A stretch of DNA of 12,381 bases from an uncultured Collinsella sp. (lineage in GTDB: Bacteria; Actinomycetota; Coriobacteriia; Coriobacteriales; Coriobacteriaceae), in the NCBI GenBank assembly GCA_934654625.1, contig CAKUGM010000045.1, positions 1 to 12,381 on the forward strand, read 5' to 3'. This document shows, one piece after another, positions 1-6,628 of this stretch. The position numbers were made by a program, and so were the translations under genes. The notes beneath the pieces were generated by a model, which saw only the letters and a list, made by a program, of their open reading frames with translations, was not told the origin of the DNA and did not search any database. Each line of letters starts with the position of its first letter. Position 1 is the first letter of the stretch.

Positions 1-122
1 AGAAGATCTACGACGAGGTCTGGGGCGAGGGCGTCTACAAGTGCGTCGGCGTTCAGTCCGAGCAGGTCGTCTTCGGTGGCGGCAACATCCACTGCATCAC
101 GCAGCAGGAGCCTTCCGCTTAA
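1..122 (+). CDS. aguA: Agmatine deiminase family protein, C-terminal end only (5' end outside window)
   Basis: Only the last 39 codons are present, reading in the frame that ends at the TAA at 120-122. The peptide contains GGGNIHCITQQ, the C-terminal signature of agmatine deiminases and related peptidylarginine deiminase-type guanidine-modifying enzymes; its Cys is the catalytic nucleophile in the family. The enzyme would hydrolyse agmatine to N-carbamoylputrescine plus ammonia in the cytoplasm. The tail differs from the complete paralogue at 3377-4498 just before the signature (KCVGVQSEQVVF here, IGIMTREVIY there), so the two are diverged copies rather than a recent exact duplication. It lies upstream of carbamate kinase on the same strand, with a terminator-like hairpin between. 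Family assignment is firm. The substrate cannot be proved from this fragment. Confidence 0.85.
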   Translation, partial: KIYDEVWGEGVYKCVGVQSEQVVFGGGNIHCITQQEPSA

Positions 123-182
123 TGTAACTTCAGTCGCTAGACTTGATGTGTTGCATTTAGCCGCGTAATAAAACGCCTCATT

Positions 183-226
183 CGGGCGCCCCTTCGACTC
201 TGCGCCGGGGCGCCCGTCTGTTTTTC
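183..226 (+). terminator. Rho-independent terminator or attenuator between the deiminase and arcC
   Basis: A perfect 10-bp GC-rich inverted repeat pairs 183-192 with 207-216 around a 14-base loop and is followed by a T run at 221-225. The T run ends only about 17 bases before the arcC Shine-Dalgarno sequence, leaving no room for a separate promoter. It therefore either terminates the deiminase transcript partially, or acts as an attenuator in the leader of a promoter lying upstream of it. Confidence 0.75.
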
Positions 227-256
227 ATTCTTGTTTTGATTCGAAAGGAACGAGCT

Positions 257-1219
257 ATGTCTAAGCCTCTCGGCAAGCCCGACCGCATCGTCGTCGCCCT
301 CGGCGGCAATGCCCTCGGCAACACCCCGGCCGAGCAGATCGAGGCCGTGGGCAACACCGCCCACGCGCTCCTCGGCCTCATCGAGCAGGGCAACGAGATC
401 ATCATCACCCACGGCAACGGCCCGCAGGTCGGCATGATTCAGAATGCCTTCGCCGCCGCCCACGACGCCATCGGCACCCCCTCCATGGACCTGCCCGAGT
501 GCGGCGCCATGTCCCAGGGCTACATCGGCTACCACCTGCAGCAGGGCATCGGCCGCGAGATGCACCGCCGCTACAAGCGCTGGCATGCCGCCACCGTCGT
601 CACCCAGATCGAGTGCGACCCCGACGACCCCGCGTTCGCCAACCCCACCAAGCCCATCGGCCCGTTCTATACCGAGGAGCAGGCCAAGCAGATCATGGCC
701 GAGGACCCCGAGATGACCTTCGTCGAGGATTCCGGCCGCGGCTGGAGGCGCGTCGTGGCGTCCCCCGAGCCCAAGAAGATCGTCGAGGCCGACTCGATCC
801 TGAACCTGCTCGACAACGAGTTCATCGTCATCGCCTGCGGCGGCGGCGGAATCCCGGTCGTGCGCGACTACCAGAACAAGGGCTGCTACAAGGGCGTGCC
901 CGCCGTCATCGACAAGGACCTGGGCGGCGAGCTCCTCGCCGAGGACTGCTCCGCCGACGTCCTGTTCCTGCTCACGGCCGTCGAGCACGTGGCGATCAAC
1001 TTCGGCAAGCCCGACCAGCAGGAGCTCGAGGAACTCACCGCCGACGAGGCCGAGCGCCTGGCCGACGAGGGCCAGTTCGGCAAGGGATCCATGGAGCCCA
1101 AGGTGCGCGCGGCCATCAAGTTCGCCCGCTCCCGCAAGGGCCGCACCTGCATCATCGGCGCCCTGGACAAGGCCGCCGAGACCATGGCCGGCCTCTCCGG
1201 CACCCGCATCACGGGCTAG
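257..1219 (+). CDS. arcC: Carbamate kinase
   Basis: This cytoplasmic enzyme transfers phosphate from carbamoyl phosphate to ADP, giving ATP plus carbamate (CO2 and ammonia). It is the energy-yielding last step of the agmatine deiminase and arginine deiminase pathways. The 320-aa product is close to the usual family length of about 310. Visible signatures are the N-terminal ALGGNAL (14-20), HGNGPQVG (52-59), PIGPFY (133-138), ACGGGGIPV (193-201), AVIDKDL (216-222) and GQFGKGSMEPKV (272-283), all typical of the amino acid kinase fold carbamate kinases. The ATG at 257 is chosen because GAAAGGA sits at 243-249; an in-frame TTG at 236 lacks such a site. Codons are overwhelmingly C- or G-ending, which suggests high expression. 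Agmatine deiminase genes on both sides point to agmatine rather than arginine catabolism, but no carbamoyltransferase is visible here. Confidence 0.96.
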   Translation: MSKPLGKPDRIVVALGGNALGNTPAEQIEAVGNTAHALLGLIEQGNEIIITHGNGPQVGMIQNAFAAAHDAIGTPSMDLPECGAMSQGYIGYHLQQGIGREMHRRYKRWHAATVVTQIECDPDDPAFANPTKPIGPFYTEEQAKQIMAEDPEMTFVEDSGRGWRRVVASPEPKKIVEADSILNLLDNEFIVIACGGGGIPVVRDYQNKGCYKGVPAVIDKDLGGELLAEDCSADVLFLLTAVEHVAINFGKPDQQELEELTADEAERLADEGQFGKGSMEPKVRAAIKFARSRKGRTCIIGALDKAAETMAGLSGTRITG

Positions 1220-1288
1220 GGCCTCTGCCCGCAGCGAGGCCGTTGCGTGAGCGTGCGGTTTTGCATGAGCTGCTGAGTGTTTTCAAAG

Positions 1289-1312
1289 GGGGCAGGATAT
1301 GTTTCCTGCCCC
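1289..1312 (+). terminator. Stem-loop after arcC, possible terminator without a clear T run
   Basis: Positions 1289-1297 (GGGGCAGGA) pair perfectly with 1304-1312 around a 6-base loop, about 70 bases after the arcC stop. The right arm is followed by TTCGG rather than a T tract, so termination on the plus strand is uncertain. The hairpin abuts the larger palindrome at 1315-1370. Confidence 0.4.
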
Positions 1313-1314
1313 TT

Positions 1315-1370
1315 CGGATGTATCTTGCGGTGTCGACATCTGCCCATGTCGCTACCGCAAGGACCATCCG
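1315..1370. repeat. 56-bp interrupted palindrome upstream of the membrane LuxR gene
   Basis: Three nested blocks pair in register: CGGATG (1315-1320) with CATCCG (1365-1370), CTTGCGGT (1324-1331) with ACCGCAAG (1354-1361), and CGACAT (1334-1339) with ATGTCG (1346-1351). They are separated by symmetric 3x3 and 2x2 mismatches around a 6-base loop. That makes 20 of 25 possible pairs, with the centre at about 1342.5. No T run follows on either strand. It ends 27 bases before the likely GTG start of the regulator at 1398. It could be a regulator operator, an RNA structure in the leader, or a REP-like intergenic palindrome. Confidence 0.7.
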
Positions 1371-1397
1371 ATATGGCCATGAATGAAGGACAAAACG

Positions 1398-2360
1398 GTG
1401 AGTGTCTTTAGCTTTACGTACAGCGTCGCCTTTATCGTGATTTGCATGGTGGCTGTGTGCGTTTCTACCTGCACGTACCTGTTTTCCCATCGTCGCGTTT
1501 ATCTTGCGATTGCGTCGTTTTTCTTTTTCAGCATGCTTGAGGGCTTGCTGACATTGCTTGATGAGTATCAGCGTCAGCAGCTTCTTTCCCAAATCATGGC
1601 CGGGCAGCTTCCTATGCTGCATGAACAGGCGAAATTTGTCTTTTCGCTTGGGATCATGGCGAGCGTTTGGGTCTTTTCACTCGAAATCGTCAATCGCTAT
1701 GACCGTTTCAACGCGATAGTTCCCAACGTGATTTTTGCTTCGCTCGAGCTGCTGTCGCTGACCATCCAGCCCGAATGGCTTAAACAGCTTTCGTTTTATA
1801 CGCTTCGTTCGTTTTGCCTCCTCATGGCTTTCGCCATGTTGGCGTTTGAATATAAGGGCATGAAGCCTGCGGCAAAACAGGGGTTTTCCTCTCGCTACGG
1901 AACGCTTCTTACATCTGCGGCGGCCCTAACTCTGCTGGCGCTTGTCGAAGACGTCTGCGTTTTGGGCTTTAGAGCCGTTGCGAAGGGCAATCCTGAGTTC
2001 CAGTTATTCTTCTTTGAGAGGAATCTTTTGGAGAATGGTTTAACGTTGCTGGCTGCGTTTTTCGCCGTGCGTTCTGCGGCGCAGGTTCTTTCGCGCCGTT
2101 TTTCGATAGCTGCGCATGCCTCGGAGAATGCTGCACTGCGGGTTGCCGAGAGCCGCATGTCTTTGTTTTGCGATATGCGCGGTATTTCTGAGCGTGAGCG
2201 CGATGTGCTCGAACGGCTGCTCGAGGGCGCTGATAACCGCAGCATTGCCGAAAGTCTGTTCATTTCGGTCGGGACGGTAAAATCGCACGCGCATGCCATC
2301 TACAAGAAGTGCGGCGTGTCCTCGCGCTCGGAGCTCATTCAGAGCTTCTGGGCAGATTAG
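1398..2360 (+). CDS. LuxR-type transcriptional regulator with N-terminal multi-spanning membrane domain
   Basis: The 320-aa protein has two parts. Residues 1 to about 226 hold roughly seven hydrophobic segments (near 8-29, 33-54, 79-97, 103-123, 133-151, 168-190 and 209-226). Residues 262-318 form a LuxR-family helix-turn-helix, with SERERDVLERLLEGADN and the recognition stretch ISVGTVKSHAHAIYKK. It has no phosphoreceiver or recognisable ligand domain, so a membrane-embedded sensor that binds DNA directly is the natural reading; such proteins are common in Coriobacteriia. The GTG at 1398 is preferred because GAAGGA (1385-1390) lies 7 bases upstream; the in-frame ATG at 1383 has no ribosome binding site and would add 5 residues. 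The codons are visibly more A/T-rich than in arcC. The neighbours suggest control of agmatine catabolism, but that is inference. Confidence 0.88.
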   Translation: MSVFSFTYSVAFIVICMVAVCVSTCTYLFSHRRVYLAIASFFFFSMLEGLLTLLDEYQRQQLLSQIMAGQLPMLHEQAKFVFSLGIMASVWVFSLEIVNRYDRFNAIVPNVIFASLELLSLTIQPEWLKQLSFYTLRSFCLLMAFAMLAFEYKGMKPAAKQGFSSRYGTLLTSAAALTLLALVEDVCVLGFRAVAKGNPEFQLFFFERNLLENGLTLLAAFFAVRSAAQVLSRRFSIAAHASENAALRVAESRMSLFCDMRGISERERDVLERLLEGADNRSIAESLFISVGTVKSHAHAIYKKCGVSSRSELIQSFWAD

Positions 2361-2379
2361 AGCTGGTTCTGGGTTTATT

Positions 2380-3192
2380 TTAGGCGTCGTGTTTTCCAAT
2401 TTGCTGCACGAACGCTGCAAGACCCATGCGATTTGAGACGCCAAGTTTATGGTAGATGGCGTTGACATGCTTTTTAACGGTCGATTCTGAGATAAAGAGC
2501 GCAGCAGCCATCTGTTTGTTGGTGCATCCGCCAATCATGAGTTGGAGAATCTCGGCTTCACGGGGATTGATGCCGGCTTCTTCAACAAGGCTTGCAATCG
2601 GATCGTTTGGTCCGCTATCTTTCTCGACGATTCCGCTGGGGTACAGTTCGTGCAGACGCAGGCTGAGGTGCCGTGCGAGCTCTTTGAGGATACGCATCTC
2701 GTTGCCGGTGAAATCGCCCGCCGAGCGCTCGCGAAATAGCGTCACGGTTCCCGAAGGGATGGTATCCGCCGCGAGCGTGGCCCCGCAGCCAAAATACACA
2801 CCCTGAGGCTCCATCCATTCAAGGAAGATGGGCGTACGGTCTCGCAACTCGACATCAACGAGGTCGAGGTCGCGGTATACATTAAGGGCATGAAGATCAA
2901 AGCTCCAGGTGGTGTAATCCATGGCGGCGTAGCGCTGATAATAAGCGTCGAGTTCAGCCTGCTCCATGGTCGTACTTACCGGGTTGGTGTATTCGGCTTG
3001 GTTGTCCGCTCCCATCTTCACGAGGTCGAACATTGAGATGCGGTGGGGGATGACGCCCCCTATGCGCTCGAGGCTGCCCCGTTGAATGTCCTCCAGCTCA
3101 TGTTGAGCATGGAGCCATAGGGAGAAGTCGTTGATCGCTTCCCATGCGTTGCTATCCAGGGGCTGTTCCAAGTCAAGTTTATTGTGCGCCAC
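2380..3192 (-). CDS. Soluble LuxR-type transcriptional regulator
   Basis: A 270-aa cytoplasmic protein with a C-terminal LuxR helix-turn-helix at about 207-262: INPREAEILQLMIGGCTNKQ, then FISESTVKKHVNAIYHKLGV. The N-terminal roughly 180 residues contain no membrane segment. The stretch around 150-184 (SGTVTLFRERSAGDFTGNE, then a helix ending in LRLHELYP) resembles the end of a GAF-like sensor domain, as seen in many LuxR regulators with an unassigned ligand. The GTG at 3192 is chosen because GGAGG (3199-3203, minus strand) lies 6 bases upstream; an in-frame ATG at 3207 would extend it by 5 residues with a poor site. It converges on the membrane LuxR gene with a 19-base gap and diverges from the agmatine deiminase gene, the usual arrangement for a local regulator. 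The regulated genes and signal are inferred only. Confidence 0.88.
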   Translation of the reverse strand: MAHNKLDLEQPLDSNAWEAINDFSLWLHAQHELEDIQRGSLERIGGVIPHRISMFDLVKMGADNQAEYTNPVSTTMEQAELDAYYQRYAAMDYTTWSFDLHALNVYRDLDLVDVELRDRTPIFLEWMEPQGVYFGCGATLAADTIPSGTVTLFRERSAGDFTGNEMRILKELARHLSLRLHELYPSGIVEKDSGPNDPIASLVEEAGINPREAEILQLMIGGCTNKQMAAALFISESTVKKHVNAIYHKLGVSNRMGLAAFVQQIGKHDA

Positions 3193-3227
3193 TATGCGCC
3201 TCCGCATTTCTCGGGCCGTCCAGTGCC

Positions 3228-3236
3228 ATTATCGCA
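3228..3236 (-). promoter_or_regulatory. Probable extended -10 promoter for the soluble luxR gene
   Basis: Read on the minus strand, 3236-3228 is TGCGATAAT, an extended -10 element (TGn plus GATAAT). It lies about 36 bases upstream of the GTG start at 3192. No convincing -35 box is visible, as often tolerated with a TGn extension. No strong matching promoter was found on the plus strand for the divergent aguA gene. Confidence 0.45.
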
Positions 3237-3376
3237 TGCGCCTCGAGCACTAGAACTTTAGGGTAGCAAAAGGTGCCCAGCTGTTCGGCGAAAGGGGAGA
3301 CAAGGACCATTGAGGGGGCCTTTCCGCGGGGGCATGCTATGTGTTGTCCAGAAAGGCTTCCGAAGGGAGAGATCCT

Positions 3377-4498
3377 ATGAAGACCATCTACGAGAGCGAA
3401 TCTACCCCTAAAAAAGACGGCTTCTACATGCCCGGCGAGTACGAGGAGCAGGAGCGTACCTGGATTTTGTGGCCGCACCGTTCGGACGTGTGGCGTTGCG
3501 GTGCCAAGCCGGCTCAGAAGGTTTTCACCGAGATTATCAAGACGATCGCACGCTTCCAGCCCATTACCGTGGGCGTGAATAGTGAGGATTTCCCCGCAGT
3601 GTGCGAGATCTTCGACGGAGTGGAAAACGTTCGCGTGATCCATATGGAGTACAACGACTCTTGGATTCGCGATCCGGGTCCCGCCTTCCTGGTCAACGAC
3701 AAGGGCGACGTGGCGCTTTCGCATTTCCATTTCAACGCATATGGCGGCTTTGTCGACGGTCTGTATTTCCCCTGGGATAAGGATGCATCTATCGGCCTGC
3801 AGGTGGCCCAGCTTGAGCAGGTTAATCGTTACCGTCCGGACGACTATATCCTCGAGGGTGGATCGTTCAATTGCGATGGCCAGGGCACCGTGGTCACCAC
3901 CGAGATGTGCTTGCTCAACGAAGACCGCAACCCGCAGTATACGCGCGAACAGATTGAGGAGAAGCTTGCCGAGTACCTGGGCATCGAAAAGGTCATCTGG
4001 ATTCGCGACGGTATCGACCCGTTTGAGACCAACGGCCATGTGGACGATGTCGCGTGCTTCTCGGCGCCCGGTGAGGTCTGCTGCATGTGGACCGACGACC
4101 CCAACCACAAATTCTATAAGGAATGCCAAGAGGCATACAAGACGCTTTCCGAGGCGACCGACGCGCGCGGCCGCAAGCTCAAGATCCATAAGGTGATTAT
4201 GCCTGCGACCTCGGTATACATGACTGAGGACGAGGCCTCGACCATTGATCCCGTCGAAGGTGTGCTGCCCCGCACTCCCGAGGACGCCTTCGAGCCGAGC
4301 TATCTCAACTTCTTGCCCATCAACGGCGCCGTGCTCGTGCCGCAGTTTGGTGATCCCAATGATGCCCAGGCCCTCAAGGATATCCAGGCGGCATATCCGG
4401 ACCGCGAGGTGATCGGCATCATGACGCGTGAGGTTATCTATGGCGGCGGCAACATCCACTGCATCACGCAGCAACAGCCCCGTGCTCGCGTGAAGTAA
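3377..4498 (+). CDS. aguA: Agmatine deiminase (agmatine iminohydrolase)
   Basis: This cytoplasmic hydrolase converts agmatine to N-carbamoylputrescine and ammonia. The 373-aa length fits the family (about 365-375). Residues expected for catalysis are present: Asp99 in IRDPGPAF, Glu160 in LEGG, His221 and Asp223 in TNGHVDD, and the nucleophile Cys362 in GGGNIHCITQQ. The Tyr/Leu-rich ending VPQFGDPND (321-329) is also typical. Two usually conserved spots differ: the family's common EGGSIH is EGGSFN here (Asn165 in place of His), and the motif after the Asp is PGPA. Substrate preference may therefore be altered. The ATG at 3377 follows GAAGGGAG (3362-3369) and is preferred over a TTG at 3341. 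A strong hairpin follows the stop codon. It is a second copy, since another deiminase ends at 122. Confidence 0.92.
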   Translation: MKTIYESESTPKKDGFYMPGEYEEQERTWILWPHRSDVWRCGAKPAQKVFTEIIKTIARFQPITVGVNSEDFPAVCEIFDGVENVRVIHMEYNDSWIRDPGPAFLVNDKGDVALSHFHFNAYGGFVDGLYFPWDKDASIGLQVAQLEQVNRYRPDDYILEGGSFNCDGQGTVVTTEMCLLNEDRNPQYTREQIEEKLAEYLGIEKVIWIRDGIDPFETNGHVDDVACFSAPGEVCCMWTDDPNHKFYKECQEAYKTLSEATDARGRKLKIHKVIMPATSVYMTEDEASTIDPVEGVLPRTPEDAFEPSYLNFLPINGAVLVPQFGDPNDAQALKDIQAAYPDREVIGIMTREVIYGGGNIHCITQQQPRARVK

Positions 4499-4517
4499 GG
4501 GCTTTCCCCTACAGTGG

Positions 4518-4554
4518 CGGGTCCGCTTCGGTGCGATGTGCCGAAGCGGACCCG
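4518..4554. terminator. Strong hairpin between convergent aguA and the GNAT gene
   Basis: A perfect 14-bp stem pairs 4518-4531 (CGGGTCCGCTTCGG) with 4541-4554 around a 9-base loop, starting 20 bases after the aguA stop. Only a weak T-containing stretch (TTGTCGCTT) follows on the plus strand. It lies between convergent genes, so it probably serves to end transcription from either side. Confidence 0.65.
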
Positions 4555-4593
4555 TTGTCGCTTACGTGAGTGCCTTGTGCGGCCGCATTCTTT

Positions 4594-5238
4594 CTAGGCG
4601 AGGCCGCCGTAGATGTAGACGATAAAGCCGTCGCCGGTATCTTGGCTGTGGTCCTCGGCGACGCGCTCCATGCCCAAGTGCTCGTAGAACTTCCAATCGG
4701 AGCGATTGTCGGTCATGAGGAAAAACCGCTTGCAGCCAAGCTCGCGCATGTGCTTGCGCGCGACTTCAATCAAGCGACGTCCAAGACCACGGCCCTGGTA
4801 CTCGGGTAAAACGATAATAAGATCGAGCTGGCCATCGGCATAAGGGCTGTCGGATGCACCAAAGCGGTTACCGGTAGCCTTTTCGCGGGAGTCGCCAAAC
4901 AGGGAGCCCTCAAGATTGTCGTCGGCGGTCTGTGCGCGAACGGTTGCCTGCTCAAACAGCTCATCATATGTTTGCTGCCAATAGGGGTTCGTGCGCGGTA
5001 CGCCCCCGTCGTATACGCCAACGTAGCATGCGGCGATGATCTTGCCATCCATCTCGGCAACAAGGGCGATCGGCGAGCACTGCGCCTGCATCACGGTGTT
5101 AAAGCGCGCGACAAGGCGCTCGTCTTCCGTGAATCCCCCGCGCCTGAGCCAGCCACACCACAGGGCAGAATAGATGTCCGCAATCGCATCGATGTCCGCA
5201 AGCTCCGCCGGTCGAATAACAACATTGTCCAATTCCAT
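4594..5238 (-). CDS. GNAT family N-acetyltransferase
   Basis: A 214-aa cytoplasmic acyl-CoA-dependent acetyltransferase with unknown substrate. The acetyl-CoA pyrophosphate-binding motif A is clear as LPEYQGRGLGRRLIE (144-158), followed by the motif B region LGCKRFFLMTDNRSDWKFYEHLGME (167-191, shown in pieces by its key residues Tyr185 and Gly189). Residues 82-135 form a long insertion rich in polar residues between the second and third core strands, longer than in minimal GNAT domains of about 150 aa. The ATG at 5238 is supported by AAGGAG (minus strand, 5245-5250) six bases upstream. It stands alone on its strand, convergent with aguA and divergent from the DAHP synthase gene. The context does not identify a substrate. 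Confidence 0.88.
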   Translation of the reverse strand: MELDNVVIRPAELADIDAIADIYSALWCGWLRRGGFTEDERLVARFNTVMQAQCSPIALVAEMDGKIIAACYVGVYDGGVPRTNPYWQQTYDELFEQATVRAQTADDNLEGSLFGDSREKATGNRFGASDSPYADGQLDLIIVLPEYQGRGLGRRLIEVARKHMRELGCKRFFLMTDNRSDWKFYEHLGMERVAEDHSQDTGDGFIVYIYGGLA

Positions 5239-5409
5239 TGCAAACTCCTTGATAGAGGGGGTTGTCTAAATGATATGCAGGGCCTGGACAACGACGCATC
5301 ATGATTCGGCATTGGCACTCGATACCTCGGCAAACGCGAGAGACTTTCCATGATGATGCCGCTGCGCGCATCCGAGCGGGGCCGATGATGTTTTTGCCGA
5401 TAAAAACCG

Positions 5410-5438
5410 TTGCACTTTAGCGCGCAAGAGTGGATAAT
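5410..5438 (+). promoter_or_regulatory. Possible promoter for the DAHP synthase gene
   Basis: TTGCAC at 5410-5415 and GATAAT at 5433-5438 are separated by 17 bases. The -10 matches consensus at five of six positions and the -35 at three. The expected start point leaves a leader of about 60 bases before the ATG at 5506. No riboswitch or leader peptide was recognised in the 267-base gap. Confidence 0.45.
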
Positions 5439-5505
5439 CCAACACATTCGACCTCTTTGGCGCTAACACAGCAGCGCCGCAATATGAAAGTAGCAGGTGC
5501 ATGCC

Positions 5506-6534
5506 ATGGCCATGAATTTCAAGCGCAGGCTCCCCATTCCGATGGAGATCCGCGAGGAGATGCCGCTCAACCCCGAGCTGGTGGAGAAGAAAAAGGCGTT
5601 CGATGCCGAAGTCGCGCGCATTTTTGCGGGCGAAGATGCTCGCAAGGTGCTTATCATCGGCCCGTGCTCGGCCGATCGCGAAGACTCGGTGTTGGAGTAT
5701 GCCGTGCGTCTGGGCAATCTTGCCCAAGAGGTCAAGGACAAGCTCCTTATCATCCCGCGTGTCTATACCAATAAGCCGCGTACAAAGGGCACGGGCTACA
5801 AAGGCCTGCTGCACAACCCCGATCCCGAGTCTCCGGACGATCTGCTCGCGGGTGTCAAGGCAATCCGCCATATGCACCTGCGCGTGATTCAGGAATCCGG
5901 GATGTTCACCGCCGATGAGATGCTCTACCCCAGCAACTATCAGTACCTTGTGGACCTGTTGTCCTATGTGGCAGTGGGCGCTCGCTCGGTCGAGAACCAG
6001 GAGCACCGTTTGGTCTCGAGTGGCATTCCCGTGCCGGTGGGTATGAAGAACCCCACGGCCGGTTCGACCTCCGTCATGCTCAATTCCATCTATGCCGCCC
6101 AGGCCCATCAGTCGTTTATCTTCCGCAACTGGGAGGTCGAGTGCGATGGCAACCCGCTGGCGCACGCCGTGCTGCGCGGCTATATCGGGCTTGATGGTCG
6201 CACCTACCCCAACTATCACTACGAGCATCTGGAGCGCCTGGCCGAGCGCTATACGTCCGACAAGTACGCGAATCCTGCCGTCGTGGTGGATTGCAACCAC
6301 GACAACTCGGGCAAGCGTCCCCTGGAGCAGGTCCGTATCTGCAAGGAGGTTCTCGACTCCTGTCGCCGCAACGAGGCCGTCGCCGGCTTGGTCAAGGGCT
6401 TTATGATCGAGTCTTACCTGGAGGACGGCAACCAGGCGGTCGACGGCGCTGTGTTCGGCAAATCCATTACCGACCCTTGCCTGGGCTGGGAAAAGACCGA
6501 GGCCCTTATCCGCGAGCTTGCCGAGCGTCTGTAG
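5506..6534 (+). CDS. aroG: 3-deoxy-7-phosphoheptulonate (DAHP) synthase, type I
   Basis: It condenses phosphoenolpyruvate with erythrose 4-phosphate to DAHP, the committed first step of the shikimate pathway to aromatic amino acids and folate. The 342-aa length matches the type I-alpha (AroF/AroG/AroH) class. Signatures seen are IIGPCSADRED (50-60, metal-ligand Cys54), PRTKGTGYKGL (91-101), GARSVENQEHR (158-168), GMKNPTAG (179-186), DCNHDNSGK (262-270, His265), MIESYLEDGNQ (300-310, Glu302) and FGKSITDPCLGW (318-329, Asp323). These correspond to the four metal ligands of the E. coli enzymes. The ATG at 5506 follows AGGTG (5495-5499); GTG 5497 and ATG 5512 are in-frame alternatives. Which aromatic amino acid, if any, feeds back on it cannot be read with confidence, so aroG is used generically. 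A terminator follows. Confidence 0.95.
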   Translation: MAMNFKRRLPIPMEIREEMPLNPELVEKKKAFDAEVARIFAGEDARKVLIIGPCSADREDSVLEYAVRLGNLAQEVKDKLLIIPRVYTNKPRTKGTGYKGLLHNPDPESPDDLLAGVKAIRHMHLRVIQESGMFTADEMLYPSNYQYLVDLLSYVAVGARSVENQEHRLVSSGIPVPVGMKNPTAGSTSVMLNSIYAAQAHQSFIFRNWEVECDGNPLAHAVLRGYIGLDGRTYPNYHYEHLERLAERYTSDKYANPAVVVDCNHDNSGKRPLEQVRICKEVLDSCRRNEAVAGLVKGFMIESYLEDGNQAVDGAVFGKSITDPCLGWEKTEALIRELAERL

Positions 6535-6568
6535 AGCGGTTGGTTAGCTTCGATTGCGTAATTACGGC

Positions 6569-6605
6569 AAACGGGCTGCATTCCATATGGGATGCAGCCC
6601 GTTTT
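6569..6605 (+). terminator. Rho-independent terminator after DAHP synthase
   Basis: A 13-bp perfect stem (6569-6581 with 6592-6604) continues inward through three more pairs to a 4-base loop, and the right arm runs into TTTT at 6602-6605. The A run at 6569-6571 gives some symmetry, so it can also serve the convergent minus-strand gene that ends at 6629. Confidence 0.9.
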
Positions 6606-6628
6606 GCGTTCGAATGCCTGCGTGACGG

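Noticed and set aside
137..988. 283-aa open frame on the minus strand opposite arcC
   Set aside because: It is the complement of a highly C/G-ending codon gene, which automatically lacks stop codons on that frame. The translation is a low-complexity Gly/Ala/Val/Asp mix, and arcC is unmistakable.
3250..3266. Repeated TAG motif (CTAGAACTTTAGGGTAG) between the divergent luxR and aguA genes as a regulator operator
   Set aside because: The symmetry is poor and no second copy was found elsewhere in the window, so an operator call is not supported.
3179..4474. 431-aa open frame on the minus strand opposite aguA
   Set aside because: It is antisense to a complete agmatine deiminase with intact catalytic residues. 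Its translation has no recognisable domain.
5299..6300. 333-aa open frame on the minus strand opposite the DAHP synthase gene
   Set aside because: It is an antisense shadow of a clear DAHP synthase and overlaps its promoter region. No family features.
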